Positions 32,577 through 45,809 of a stretch of 64,000 nt of DNA are shown piece after piece. The translations under genes were made by a program, and so were the position numbers. The notes beneath the pieces were generated by a model. That model saw only the letters and a list, made by a program, of their open reading frames with translations, did not search any database and was not told the origin of the DNA. This DNA comes from Vigna angularis (lineage: Eukaryota; Streptophyta; Magnoliopsida; Fabales; Fabaceae): the NCBI RefSeq assembly GCF_016808095.1, contig NC_068973.1, positions 17,217,501-17,281,500 of the forward strand, written 5' to 3'. Within the stretch, counting starts at the first letter, position 1. Each line of letters opens with the position of its first letter.

Positions 32577-33903
32577 AAAAAGAACTACAAATACTCGTTT
32601 TTTTTTTCACTAAATGTAAATCAAATAAAAAATTGTTCTTTTTTTCACTAAATGTAAATCAAATAAAAAATTAACGTAATGTTTATTTTAAGAACTTAAA
32701 AAGATTTAATATTTTTCCACTAGGGTCTGGCCAAGCATATGCTAGTAAGCTTTAATGTATGGTATATTTACTTTATATATAATATATCTTGTTAATTAAA
32801 ATAACTATTATTTAAATTATATTATAGCAGTTAACAAATAAATCATGTACTGGAAGCAATACTGTTTTCATTTCCCTCCTTAATTAACAAAATGCTGGTG
32901 TTTAAAAGAGGAAACAGAAACCATCCATCCCCAAAGAGGAGATTATTCCTTCCCTGATCAACAAGCAAAGTAAAAAGGTTCACATATTCTACCACTGCAA
33001 CACAATATATCCTATATAATACTAATTTCCTAGTTCCAAGAATGATGCTATTTGTGGGCTATCTCACTAAATTACTTTTCATTCTTCTTATTCAAATTTT
33101 GCAGTTATTTCTTAGTTGTAGTCACTTTAAAGATTTCTATTTTGTTTTTAATCTTTCTAATTTAAAATACATCACATTGAATTCTTAAAGTGGTTTAGAT
33201 ATTGCTTTAAGAAGAAAAATGCTTTGGGTAACTCTTGAGGAAGAAAGTAGTAAATTTTAATACTAGAGAAACTAAAAATAGACAAATTTATGAAAATTTA
33301 GAAATGATGGTAAAATACATGACAAAAAAAAACTTGAATGATGCCATTTATAAAATGAAAATAATTAAATTGAAAAATCCTTCAATTTTGTATTCTCAAA
33401 ATGATTAATAGAAGTAAGTCCTTACAAAAAGAAATGAAAAAGTGGTTTAGATAATATTTAAATTAAATTAATATAGACTAAAAATATCATTATCCATTAA
33501 AAAGTAATGAAAAATCATTTATAAAATTCTTAAACAATTTTTTTATAAATATTAATGTATGTGAAATTATTAGACGAATTTTGAACTGAAAGAGAACAAG
33601 AATTTGTTTTCTTAACTATTTTTTTTTCATCCCCATAAATAACGTTAACAGAAAACAATGTTTAGCAATTGATCCATCAAAACCAAATGGAATCTGAAGC
33701 AGAAGCCATTATTAACGACTCCACTCCAGCTTTTCCGATCCAATTCTCAATATAACAAACAAAACAAAAAAACGGCTCCAATTTCAAGAAACAAGGGTTA
33801 AAAATCCAACACCTCACTCTCTCTGAGCCGTTAAAAAACACCGTCATCGTCTCTCTCACACACCCCGATGCAGTTCTTCTGAAACTCACGCACCCAACAC
33901 AGC
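32577..33903. other. Intergenic and promoter region of the BTB gene
   Basis: AT-rich with no repeat or gene recognised to about 33600. 33640-33903 becomes GC-richer and is the likely 5' UTR of the BTB gene. Confidence 0.45.
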
Positions 33904-36077
33904 ATGGACCCTTTCCACCATCGCCGCCGCCACCGCCGCCGCACCTGGTGCTGCTCCTTCGCAGTCCCTCCCTCCAGTCCCGACAACATCACCGCTTCCA
34001 AACCTCTTCCCCCTCGCAAGCCCGAACCCAACTCTAAACCCACTTTCTCCCTCCCGACCTCCCCCAAATCCCGCATCCCCGCTCGGATCGACCCTCGCCG
34101 TATCCTCTCTCCGGGAAGAGTCTCCCCCATTGACTCCGATCCCGTAGCCGCTACCTCCGCTCCCTCCCCCTCTCCGGAACCGCCGCTTCCACGATCTCCG
34201 GCACCGGTAGCCGGCGATAGGGATGTGAGGATGAGTCTGAGAGGGAAGAACGGCGGGTGCGTGGTTCTGGAGGTGAACTCCGGGGTTTTGTGCGCGAATT
34301 CCGAAGTGTTCGCGGGGTTGATAGAGGATTACAAGAAAGGGGCTGCGTCTTGGAGTGGGAGTAACAAAATGTGTAGAATAGAGGTTCCTGAAGTTGAGAA
34401 CTTGGGCGTGTTCAGAGAGACAATTGAGCTCATGTTTGAAAACGACGATTGCCTCACCAAACGACTTCTTAACATCGGCGTTTTTCGATGCATTGACGTT
34501 TTGGAGGTTCACACTTCACTTTACTTTTCTATATACAGATAAAAGAAAACATTTTTTTATTAAATTAAATTCTGGGTCTCTGTTGTTTTCCTTTGGAGGA
34601 CTTCTCGTTCTTATTAGTTCTTCGGGTCTTTGATTGCTGGTATCAATCTCTTTTGTTGTTTTTATTTCATGTACTGTAGTGCACTTGATGTAATAGTGCA
34701 AGAGTTTTTCAAGTAGAAAACTTCGATGAAATTTTTTAGATCTTGTTTGCTGCTGTTTATACAACAGGAACTAGTTTTCATCTTAGTAATTCATGTAGTA
34801 AAACTTTGTGAAATACATTACCAAGATAAAACTTTCTTTTTCTCAAAGCATAATCTAAATAGTTGTCTCAAGTCCAATAATTTTCTGATTCTTGCTTAGT
34901 TCTGCGTTCATTTCATCTTCGTTTGAGGAAATGGGTTGTTCCCTTGGGAAAAGTTCCATGAATTTGCATGAAATTCAAACAGAATGTTGTATTTTCTTGA
35001 AGAAAGTATTAAGACGACAATGTGCTTCAAATGGAACTTTTTACGTGATTTTGGTATTGAAGAATCTTTTTTCCTGTTCTCTTTATAGGTGCCTCTTTAG
35101 TCTCTTACATGGTTGTTTGATTGCATTACTAGGTTTCAGCAGGCATCATGTTCACCAAGGGTGTTTTGTCGTGTTTGCAATACCTCGAAGCTGTGCCTTG
35201 GACTGAAGAAGAAGAAGAAAAATTGAGAAGCCTATTCACAAGATTTAAGTTTGATGAAGCAACAACGAGAGACATCCTAGGAAGGCTTTACTTGCACGAC
35301 TCAGCAGATTGCTCTAACCAGTCAAACATAGCTCGACAGCTTGTCTGGTCTATCATAACTTGTGTGGATGTCAATGCTAGAAATGAACTAAAATCACTGG
35401 TGAAGGGTCTTCTTTGCAAAAGCTCGGTGTATGAGAAGAATCATCTTGACCTCAACAAAGACGATCTGTATTCTGTTGGCCACGCATGTTTGGACTCACT
35501 GTTAAGCCTCTTTGAGGAGGCATCAGATACCATCCCCTCTGAAAACTTAACAAAGAAAGATAAGAATAAGCCACTAATTGAACGCATCTCAAGGCAGGTT
35601 GATAACATAAATTGGTTGTTGGAAATCATGCTTGATGGGCAAATAGCAGAGGACTTTGTGAACATATGGGCAGATCAGCACCAACTTGTTAAAATGCATG
35701 ATAGTGCATCCCCAATGATTAGATATGAACTAAGTCGTGTGTCAGCAATTCTCTTTATTGCCATGGCTACTAGAAAATTGCAATGCCGGTTGGAAGCACG
35801 ATCAGGGCTTCTTCAGGCATGGTTCCGGCCGATGTTATTGGACTTTGGTTGGCTTCAGAGATGCAGAAGAGGACTTGATATAAAGGTTTTGCAAGAGGCT
35901 ATGGGTCAAACACTTCTTACTCTACCTCTAAATCAACAGTACATGCTCTTCATGGAATGGTTTCGACACTTCTCAAGCCATGGCACCGAGTGTCCAAATC
36001 TAAGCAAGGCATTTCAAATTTGGTGGCGCAGGTCATTCTTAAGAGGCTCTGAAACTCATGCCATTGAGTCAAGGTAA
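33904..36077 (+). CDS. BTB/POZ domain protein (At2g13690-like)
   Basis: Two exons, 33904-34506 and 35133-36077, give 515 residues. The donor is GAG|GTTCAC and the acceptor TTACTAG|GTTTCAG; the join keeps frame and yields the family sequence VLE-VSAGIM. The N-terminus (MDPFHHRRRHRRRTWCCSFAVPP) is Arg-rich with a WCCSF motif, then a Pro/Ser-rich linker. The BTB fold starts near residue 107 (DVRMSLRGKNGG, LEVNSGVLCANSEVFAGLI) and continues into exon 2 (FTKGVLSCLQYLEAVPW). The C-terminal half is helical and conserved (WLLEIMLDGQIAEDF, GLLQAWFRPMLLDFGWLQRC). BTB proteins usually dimerise or serve as CUL3 adaptors; this subfamily's substrate is not known to me. The start is the first Met of a GC-rich first exon. 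It appears intact. Confidence 0.9.
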
Positions 36078-38198
36078 ACTGTACGTGCCACTATTTGTCA
36101 ATTGATCTGTTTGTGTACTGTGTAAAGAGTTGCAACTAGCAGAGGAGAGGGATTCTGGACTGTGTACACTGAATAACGTAGGAAAACTTCATAGATCTTT
36201 GGAGATTATTTCATGCCTAAATAGTAGGAGAAGTTTGCTTGTTTATTGCTCGAGTGGCTCCACGCCGTCCAATTTAGTTCAGGTTAATGAGTTGAATGCA
36301 TTAGTCAACTAATAAGTTGTCACTAAGTCACGACACAGTATTCTTGTTATGCTTCTTGGACTTGTGCTGTAAAGACAAGAAAGATGGAAAAGTTTAAAAT
36401 AAAATTCAAAATTAATACAATGTGGGATTGTCGTATTATACTCATTACCTGCCATATTCATTTATAGCAGAGGATAATGTTTGGATAAAACGGATAAAAG
36501 AGAATGGAGTGTATTCTGAATTCATTCAGTTATAGAAGGAGCGAAAAGAATCACATAAGCATATAATTTTGGTCGAAACTAAGAGGTCTATGCTTTTGCG
36601 GAAGGACGTCCTTAGTCTTCCTAATAAGAATCTGAAACTTTGCTTTGCGGCAATATAACACCTGAGATATTAATTGCAGTTCAGGTATTCTGTTTTCTTT
36701 TGTTGCAAAAGCTAATCAACGGGTTTCGTCAACCAAGCAACGTTCTTTTTGTATCCTTCGTTTACGGAATACGGTACATTGTTCAAAGCTGACTGATACA
36801 AGAACATTTTGCCATCAGATTGGTATGACTCCAAAATTCATGATTAAGATATAACTAAAATACTGCTTTTACAGACATTATTATTGTCACTAATAATTAC
36901 AAAATGTAACGTTTCTCACTTTATTAATTTAACTTAATTCTAATTTTAGTTCATTTTTTACAATTTTAATCTTTTAATTTTAAATTATACATTTTGAAAT
37001 ATATTTTAAAAATACATTTTAGAATGTACATTCTAAAATATATGTATAAATCCAAAAATATTTTTAAAATTATATAATTCAAGATGTATTAAAAATAATT
37101 TAAAAAACATTTTCAAATTTAAAAATATTTTTAAAATATACAATGTAAAATAAATTTAAAAAATATATTCTAGATTTAACTTTCTAAAACATTTTTAAAA
37201 TATATTAAAAATATATGTTTAAGAAAATATTTCTCAAATCCGAAAATATATTCTAAAATGTACATTTTTCGAGATATATTTAAAAAAGTTCATCTGAAAT
37301 AATCCATTTGGAAACGGTGAATCCAAAATATATTCAGCGACTTCTTTTCATGGTCTAATTCCGGTTCACCCTCTCGTCTTCATTTCATCATTTTCATCTT
37401 TTGTCTCATCTTCATCTTCTTTCATTTCATCATCATCTTCTTTTACTCCATCTTCGTTTCCTATCAACCCAAAGCAAATCTTCAGATTCAGGTGCAGGTT
37501 GGCCTCCAAAACATGTTCTCATGAAGCACATCCCTCTCTGCTAGTCAGATTCTCCAAACCCTGGCCCCACACAACTCCTTCATGACCACGAGACAACCCA
37601 AATCCCAGTGTCGCACAGTGCTCCATGGCCACCAACCAAAGATAAAAGATGCAATCAATCCTAACCTTCACAATGGTTGAAGATGGAGGCAGGTGCAGGG
37701 ATACACGCACAGCATGGTAGAAGGGGAAGGAATTATGGTGAGGAATATGAATTAGGGTTTTTAATATAAATTTAATGGGGATAATTTAGGAATATCAGGT
37801 TTTACGGGGTAGATGGAAGGAAAAAGGGAGGTGCAGGAAGAAAGAGCGATTGCTGCCTTTGCATAGTCGTTGTTCTAATTGGGCTTCGGCGGTTAGAATG
37901 TCAGAACAAAAAAAGGGCACCTCTAACTTTCTTCCTTCACCTTCAATCTTTTTCACAAAGGTAAAAAACTGTTTTCTCTCCTGTAATCATCCACTCACCT
38001 TTTCCTCCCGCCTTTTTGTTATTCTATACCTAATCGCACCTTCCTCCGTCGTCTTCATTTTGTTGGTCAACACTCCACTACATTAAATTTTGAAAAATAG
38101 GAATCACTAGATTTTGAAATTTTATTGTAAGTTTTATTAGATTTCGAAATTCTGTTGTAATACTGAATTCGGCATGTATTTATATGTTTTTTTATTAG
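36078..38198. other. 3' flank of the BTB gene and AT-rich spacer
   Basis: 36078 to about 36420 is likely 3' UTR, with AATAAA near 36400. The stretch 36900-37290 is a degenerate AT-rich repeat built from TTTTAAAATATA-like words. 37320-38100 has C/T-rich and coding-like composition but no recognisable protein. Confidence 0.4.
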
Positions 38199-38494
38199 AG
38201 TTATTGAAGGTGATCTAGTTCAGAAGAATGTTGGCGAGGGGGCTAGGATGGTTCGTGAACTACTTGAGGTAAAAATTGCACCAGACCTCCTAGATTTTGG
38301 TAATTCTTTCCATGAAATTAATCATTTGGCTAAAATTGTCTCTTGTAGATGGTTCGTTCAAAGAAGGCGTGCATTGTGTTTTTTGATGGTGTTGGTGGTG
38401 ATAACGAGGTTCAACGAACCACGCTTGAAATTGTTAATCAGCTTGATGGATTTGATGCTCGTGGAAACATCAAAGTTTTGATGGCAACAAACAG
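38199..38494 (+). pseudogene. RPT1: Two-exon fragment of 26S proteasome ATPase subunit RPT1
   Basis: Two exon-like pieces with intact splice signals are visible. 38199-38268 reads VIEGDLVQKNVGEGARMVREL. 38349-38494 reads [13 protein letters not shown], then [11 protein letters not shown], then [24 protein letters not shown]. The split inside the AAA domain and the intron between them follow the RPT1 gene as I know it, so this is a genomic-copy fragment, not a retrocopy. Between FFD and GVGGDN about 12 residues present in RPT1 are missing, in frame; they include the Walker B acidic residue and the following loop. The Walker A exon and everything after ATNR are absent nearby. RPT1 unfolds substrates in the proteasome base; this copy cannot. 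Confidence 0.85.
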
Positions 38495-39791
38495 GTTGGT
38501 TCGTTTTATTAGTAGAGCATCTCAGGATTATTGTGCCAGTTTTGTCATAATCATGATGCATTCCAATGACATGTGTACAATCTTGAGAACATTGAATTCA
38601 AATCAATTAATATATTCAACTTTTAATAAAATATATATTTTAATACATTTATTTCCAAATTAATTATTTTTTATTTCAATAAAAATGATAGAGATCTAGT
38701 AAAATATTTTAAAAATAATATATTAAATATCATTATTATTCTTATTATTATTATTATTATGGGTTAAAAATTAATTATCCTTGTATGTAGAAATAATGAC
38801 ACTAACGCAAATCAAATTTAGATCGGGTACTTAATGTCATCTTTGCTCATGTAGTCAATTCAAATGACTTTCATTTTATAATGTGTAATAATGTGACACT
38901 TGTGTATTTCGAAATAAGCTTTTATTGCTATAAACAATTTAATGCAATGAAGATCCGATGCATTTTTCTTCTGTGATTGTGAAAAATCGTTTTCAAATTT
39001 CAAACGGCAATGGTAAATTTATTTTCATATTTTTTTACAGCATATGTGTAATTTAGTAAACTAAAATTTGTAGCTATGTAATACCACAATCCTCTATTGT
39101 AAATTAGTAATTTCCTATTCAATAATTTTCTAAATAGAATTTTAAAATTTGATAATCTTTTAAATAAAATTTTAAAATCTGATAATTTCTTAAACTAAAT
39201 TTTGAAATCCAATAATTTCCTCAATCAAATTTCAAGATTTAGTGAGTTTTCTAAATTAGATCTTAAAATCCGATACATATAAAATGTAATGAAAATAAAT
39301 ATAAATTTTAAACGAAATAAATACAAAATAAACAAGATGAAATAAATAAAAAATAAAGAAAATCAGTTAATCGATAAATTTATTTTATATATATTTTTAC
39401 TGAAAGATATTTTGTCAACTTGAAGGTGCAAGAAGTCTCGAACAAAAATAAACTCACGAAAACATATTCGGTATGAATGTCAATTTTATATTCAAAGACC
39501 ACCAAATCACCCCAAAACATTTGCTCTGCATTAAAATTTCTCAAGGTAATCTTCAAGGCAAAAAAAGCAATGAACGCAGATTTTGGAACGAATTGCAGCG
39601 TAATTAGATTTTAATCAACATTCATATCAGTACAACAAATTATGTTAAGGAATTTCAGAAACTGACGTTTAAATAGGCATAACTGGCCATGTAGTTTTTA
39701 AATGAAAAACAAGAGAATCGTAGCTTGTGGCCATAGTTGAATCAATTTTCTAACCTTTACTTGTTGTTATCTTCGCCAGAACTTCCATGGC
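38495..39791. other. AT-rich intergenic and 3' flank of the NAC gene
   Basis: No gene. It includes an ATT microsatellite-like run near 38730-38760. From about 39450 it is probably the NAC 3' UTR on the minus strand. Confidence 0.4.
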
Positions 39792-42700
39792 TTATTGTGG
39801 CCCCGCTAGATCCATCAACTCCAAAAAGTCTTGGGATTCCCAAGACCTGAACATATCATCACCACCTATATAAAACATATCGCTTGTAGAAAGTCCAATT
39901 TTCTGGCCAGAGGATAAACTTCCTTCACCCAATCCAACCAAGCTGTCAAGGTCTCCTAAGTTCTCAAAAATCACATTTTGATCCGAACATGGTGCGCATT
40001 CAGCATTGTTCGCCCGATCAGGATCAACCTCCTGTCATCCCATAATCACAAATTAGCACAGCACAATTAGAAGATAAGGCAAGATTCTACATATTATAAA
40101 ATAACAAAATCTAACGAATCTTGAAATAAATTTATGAAATAGAAATATCATTTTACGTTATATAACATCACGATTAGTAGCATCAACTATCCAATAAGAG
40201 TACCTTACAGTTTCCTAAGGTCAGTCAAATTTGCCTCACTGGAAGCTTACAAGAATGAGCTAAAAAATTGTCAACTACTTAATTAAAACGCAATAAAAAC
40301 TAAATCCCCATATCCCTGAACAAAATAGCAGGAAAGATTGCAAACTTAGCCTATTTCTTTGAAAACATAACCACCAAGTCCTCAAATGAATCAGTCAAGT
40401 AGCAAAAAGTCGACAAAAATAGAATGAAACAGGCAACAATCGTAAATGAACCTACAGCAGGATGTTATAAACCCTGTAATTTCAATAGATATCTACTAAG
40501 AACATGGTTATATCTGACGTATAGATATCTACAAGAACAAGGGGATTTCTGAGTAGCTAACTGCAAAACGTAAAAGATAAAGTAACAATCATGTCTTGGG
40601 TGAGTCTGGAAGAGAAACAATCATGCCAAGATTCCTAAGCAAATCCACAAATATAAATAACAAAATAGATTGCTCACCTCAATTCCATTGTTTTCATTCA
40701 CAGCCATTGTGTCATCATCTTCTTTCAAATAATCTAGCAAAGATAAAATGTTATCATCATCTTGATGGTTTGGAGATGAAGGTGAAGGACGTGCCGTGCA
40801 AGAGGGCATCAATTCTGGTACAGATGATGAAGCATCAACTAGATTATTTGGAGCCGAAGCAAGTGGCAAGCAAGAGGACATCAATTTTGATACACATGAT
40901 ACAGAGTCAACATCATAGTTTGGAGCAAAAGGAACTGCTGATAGATGTGATACAGAACCCAACGCACAGTTAGGAGAAGATAGTGCTGAGCAGGAGGGCA
41001 TCAATTCCGATACACATGATACAGAGATAGCTTGATTGGTGGGAATCGCATGATGTGCTGAGCAAGATGGCATCAATTTTGATACACATAATTCAGAGGT
41101 CAATCCAGCACATCCACTTGTAGAGGGATGGATGTCTTTTGCAATAGAAATATGACGTCCACTGGGTTGTATGGGAAGAGGTGTAGACACAGAAGCAACA
41201 CGGTCAGATTGCACAGAGTCAATTTCCTCATCTGTATCCCAGTCTTTTTCATCATATGGTTTACCATATTGTGCACCATTCCTAGGGCCAGGACCTTCCT
41301 TTTGGAATATCCTACAAATTACATAGGAATCCTGCAATACATATAACAAACCAGTAGAACAGTTAAATAAATGAACAAGAAGAATTAGAAGAACCACAAA
41401 GAAGTAAAAGCAAAGTCAACAAATCAAACTATAGATGGCAAAGTGTACACAAATCCTGCACAATGAGGGAACTTTCAAGCAATCATTTTTTGTCCTACCA
41501 ATTATTTGTTCCAATTTGTTGAGAGCTTATTGGTTGCTTTTGTTGTTTGACGATTCTTTATCTTATCTGTGGTAAATTACAAGTGAAATAAATATTCAAT
41601 ATTATTGAAAAAACTAAATATCTTCTTCTGTAGAATACATTTTCCTGTTGTATATTCTTATACCTTAATGATTTTGACAGCTTGAGAAAAATGTTTCTCA
41701 CAGTTGAGTTTGAATTTCATAGAAGGCATTGTATCCTTGTAGATTAGTGGTTTCATTGGTTAAAAGGGAATTGTTCAACAAATTTGAAAGTCGATGTATC
41801 CTTTTAGAACTTTCAGAGCAAGGTATGGATGAAGATTAAAGCTGCTACTCATATAAGTATAGAGACGGGCATGGGTACTTTTCCTAATTGCAATAATGGC
41901 TAGGGGTACTACAGTACCTTACTCAGTCCCTATAAGTTACTCAATCCCTATCAGTACCTAACTCAAACCCTATCAGTACCTAACTCAAACCCTATCAGTA
42001 CCTTACTCAAACCCTATCCATTCTCGTCCCAAAACCAAATGCAGAAAGGATTAAGGGATGCGATTAGTCAAATGCATATAGTAACAATACAGCAAAGGCA
42101 GTCATTTCATGTCATACAATTTAAGCACATGCAAAGTATACCTACTGCTACAAATCAGCTTAGGCTAACACAAAAAGAGAAAATTCTACTGTGATGGCAT
42201 ATTAAACAAAACCTGTAAAATACTAGACATCCTCACAGACACGAACCCTTAAACTGCAAATTATCCAATAACAATTTTTCTTAGCCAAAGTTTTTTTACC
42301 TGCGAAATGCCTTCGTCAACCATCTCCTTGTCCTGGAGTCTGAATTCATGCATAACCCAATCAGTCCGATTTCCCTTAGGGGCCTTACCGGTGTGAAAAA
42401 CCAGAGTTTTAATCATCCCCACAACTCGATTCTTGTGCTCAACTGCTCTATCCTTCCCAGTAGTCTTCCAGTACCCAGCCTCCGTCGACCGATTCAACCT
42501 CCCTCCACTCAAATACTTCTTCCCCTGCGGGCAAAAGAAGTACCACTCCAAATCCCCACTCTGAAGCACAGATTTATCTGAAAAAAAAAAACCTCGATAA
42601 AACACACACACAAAAAAGAACATGGTGAAGTACCTACGAAACAATAATGGATTGCAAACCTGGAAGATCCCACGGAGCATACTTGTACAAGTCAAGCTCA

Positions 42701-42816
42701 GCTATTACTCCGCTAGGAATTTTCTTGCCCCGAACCTTCCTCTTTAGAAAAAACTCAATCAACTCAACGTCGGTGGGACGGAACCGAAACCCTGGAGTCG
42801 AATTTCTTCGGGCCAT
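39792..42816 (-). CDS. NAC domain transcription factor
   Basis: Four exons on the minus strand (42816-42660, 42577-42300, 41331-40678, 40031-39792) join in frame to 442 residues. NAC subdomains A-E are all present: [54 protein letters not shown] with [30 protein letters not shown] with WVMHEFRL, and [19 protein letters not shown]. The last resembles the ANAC050/052/078 group. Residues about 225-325 hold a repeated C-V-S-[KE]-L-M-P-S-C unit, and the acidic C-terminus ([25 protein letters not shown]) looks like an activation region. No membrane segment is seen. The start codon is the first Met before subdomain A. The shorter Met variants reading into introns are discounted. Confidence 0.92.
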
Positions 42817-43899
42817 CCAGAGAAAAAAAATAATAAGAAATGAAAATGAAAAAGCGAAATAGTAAGCGGTTTGTGAAGCAACCCAAAGCAATGGAAGAAA
42901 AAGAAACAGATCGATAGGAAGAGAAGAGAAGGAAGAGTTGGAAAGGAAAAATGAAAAGAGAGTGACTGAAAATATAACCCTAATTGGGGTCAGGTCAAGT
43001 CCAATGACGGAAGAAATTCCAAGAACGCCAAAGCCTTCCCCGGATCATGCAGGGATATTGGCACACAATGGATGACGATCCCTTTACAGTCGGAAGAAGC
43101 TTCATCTGCGCAGTGAACCCCTAACACACCCAATGCAGTTCATCTCAGAAAAACATAATCCACGAAATCGATTAGGGTTCACAGTTATTAGGAGCTCTTC
43201 TTTCTTACCGGGGAAGGTGGAAGAAGTAAGCGCGCACAGTTCAATCTTTGTTCGCATATTTGGACACTCCACGGAGAAGGTTTCATTTATAGTGGTGGAT
43301 TTATTATTCCCAAAATTGAATTAAAAATAAATAAAATGTTTCTTGAGTAGGAGGTTTCAATATTATGCTCTTTCTTCCTGTGAAAGACAAGCGAAAAAGC
43401 AAAAAATGTGTTTATGATATATAACAGTAAAACCATTTCCTTTACTTTCTGAGTTTTTTTATTAACATTATTTCTTAAAACATTATTATAAAAAAAATTA
43501 TTTCTTTTATACTATACATGTCGGCACATTGTTTGAATATAAAAAGAAAACAAAAAATAATTAATTTAAAATAAATAAATATGAAAACATTTAAGTTAAA
43601 ATGTACTTGTATTACAGATTACATTTTCGTATAGTTTATTGTCCACCATAACATATACAATAAGATATGAAAAATTTATTTGAATTGGAGTGAAACAAAA
43701 TTGAGTGAAATTTAAAGAAAAAAAGGCTACAAAATTAGTAATAGATTTTATCTTACCATACGTGTTGATAAAATCCTAGGATGACTTCAATATTTTTATG
43801 ATTTTGAATTAAATTTTTTATTATTTCAAGAAAAATTTAGTTGCAAAAAAAACTTTCGCTCTAATAAGAAAAGAGTTTTAATATTAAGTAAATATGATT
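42817..43899. other. 5' flank of the NAC gene and AT-rich spacer
   Basis: 42817 to about 43100 is likely NAC 5' UTR and promoter (minus strand). The plus ORF at 43133-43324 has no motif. The rest is AT-rich without recognisable features. Confidence 0.4.
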
Positions 43900-44205
43900 G
43901 TACTAAATAAATATTCTTTGAGAAATATTGTATTTATAAGATCCACGAGAATTATGAACTTATGCTTTTTGAAATAATAATACTTAGAGATTGAAACCTT
44001 AAAATAATTTTTGTGAACTTGATTGATGTGTCTCATAATCTTCTATTTATAAAAGTAATTTGATACAAGAGTACATGATAAATAAGGTAACCTTACACAC
44101 AATATAATCATGATAAATAGGTAATTTTAGACACAATATAATCATGATAATTAGAGTAACCATTGACACGATATAATGATGATAAATAGGGTAAATATCC
44201 TAACA
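43900..44205 (-). repeat. 3' LTR of a Copia remnant
   Basis: On the minus strand it starts TGTTAGGATATTTACCC at 44205, directly after a polypurine tract (GCTTGAGAGGAAG). It contains three copies of an ATTTATCATGATTATAT-type unit and a TATA box (TTTATAAATAG, about 44054-44043). The far end near 43900 is approximate. Confidence 0.65.
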
Positions 44206-44212
44206 CTTCCTC

Positions 44213-44692
44213 TCAAGCTAGAGAATTCAAATTGTATGTATCAAGCTTGGAACAAATAAACTCAATATGAGGACTCCTTGATGACTTGGTCAATACATTT
44301 GTGAGTTGATCGTTTGATCTAACAAACTCAATATATATTTCTTTAGTCAACAACTGTTCACGAACAAAATGACAATCAATTTTTATATGTTTAGTTCTCT
44401 CGTAAAACACTAGATTTGATGCAATGTGGAGAGTAGCTTGATTGTCGCAATACATCTTCATTGGATGTCACAGAAGTTAAGCTCTTGAAGGAATTGTTTC
44501 ACCCATATAAGTTCACATGTTAGTGACGTCATTGCCCTATATTCGGCTTCAGTTGTTAATCATACTACATTTTGTTTCTTACTTTCCCATGAAATAATGT
44601 TTCCTTCCAGAAAAACACAATATCATGTAGTAGACCGTCTATCAATAGGCGAACCTGCTCAATCTACGTCACAATATCCAGAGACTTAAATG
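44213..44692 (-). pseudogene. Copia RNase H tail, fragment
   Basis: Minus-strand sequence encodes the end of Copia pol: GYCDVD, RRSTT, EGNIISWESKKQ, EAEYRAMTSLTCELIWVKQFL. After a frame change near 44463 it continues as [20 protein letters not shown]...HFVREQL and [11 protein letters not shown] to a stop at 44213. Stops replace two conserved residues. Upstream pol is missing, so this is a 3' remnant attached to the LTR at 43900-44205. Confidence 0.85.
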
Positions 44693-44705
44693 ATTCCTTT
44701 AAAAA

Positions 44706-45184
44706 TATATTTTATAAATTTTTGAAATAAAATCTAAATAAAATTACAAAACAAAATATAAAATATAATATAAATGAAATTAAAATTTAACATAATAAAA
44801 TTTAAATTTAACTTAATAAAATATGAATTAAATTTTCATTTTAATTTTTTTGTGAGTAATGGATATACATGGATACGAGACTCATTTATAAGTGGGTATT
44901 AAAATACTCAATGTCTACTACCCGCGGATAAGAAATATATGCGACTATCAACTATCCACTACAAATTTTATATGCAGATACCCACGAATACAAATATTTT
45001 TTTCTTTCCCTAAATCTTTCGCAACTTCCCTACACAATAGAGATCGCACGTGACAACGTTAAGGATGTCTGAGAACCTTGACGGATCAAGTGGCATCCTT
45101 AAAGTTCATAAGTTGAAACTACAATAAGATGGGATGTTGAGAAAGTAGAAATGTATCGCGCTTAAGGATCAACGACCAACGAAA
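44706..45184. other. No gene recognised
   Basis: AT-rich sequence between two unrelated Copia remnants, then a GC-richer leader (45050-45180) that may belong to the gag remnant that follows. Confidence 0.35.
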
Positions 45185-45187
45185 AGG

Positions 45188-45800
45188 ATGCCCACCAAAG
45201 TCTTCAAGGTGGAAGAACTGTTTGAGGAGTCAAATGTTGAAGATGAATCTTTGGAGGAAGAAGAAAAAGATGAATTATCGTTCATCTCAAGGAAAATGCA
45301 TTTTGTTTGGAGAAAGAAGAAAAACACACCTTTCAGAGGTAGATGCGTCGGTTCAACATCTAAGAACGAGCAAAAGGAAAAATGCAAGAAAGGGTTAGTT
45401 GTGCGTTATGAATGTAAGAAACCCAGAAACTTCAGGTCCTAATGCCCTAACTTGGAAAAGTCCAACAAGAACGTGGTTTTTCCCAAAGGGATAGAAAGAA
45501 GGTACTTATGAGTACTTGGGAAGACCTAGATTTATCTGAGTCCAAGGAAGAAGAAGGGGAAGAAGTAAACTTGAGCCATATGACAGACACTACTAAATAT
45601 TCGTCAGACGACTCTAACAAAGTGGTGAATTTCAATTACCTTCACTTTATCATTCAAGCCTATAATGAATTTTTGTCAAATTCATCATAAATTGTCAGAA
45701 GCTTTCAAAGTTTTAAGAAATCAATATCGAAAAAGTTCAAAAGAAAATGAAACTTTAAAAAAGGATTTGATAGCGTTTAAGGACAAAATAAATTCATTAA
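45188..45800 (+). pseudogene. Copia gag fragment (zinc-knuckle and coiled-coil part)
   Basis: The frame at 45188-45442 encodes a Glu-rich stretch and a degenerate zinc knuckle. The first Cys position is Arg and the His is Asn, and a TAA (45440-45442) falls just before the last Cys (CPNLEK). A second frame (45508-45690) reads MSTWEDLDLSESKEEEG and AYNEFLSNSS, the acidic segment and following helix typical of Sirevirus gag. Traces continue to 45800, where the Mutator-like element entered. The zinc ligands are lost and the reading frame is broken. Confidence 0.75.
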
Positions 45801-45809
45801 AATAATAAA
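45801..45809. repeat. 9-bp target-site duplication, left copy
   Basis: AATAATAAA, repeated exactly at 48631-48639. Confidence 0.9.

Noticed and set aside
33886..34512. Long minus-strand ORFs (208 and 99 aa) opposite the first exon of the BTB gene
   Set aside because: They are shadows of the GC-rich plus-strand coding exon, with Gly/Arg-rich compositional sequence and no motif.
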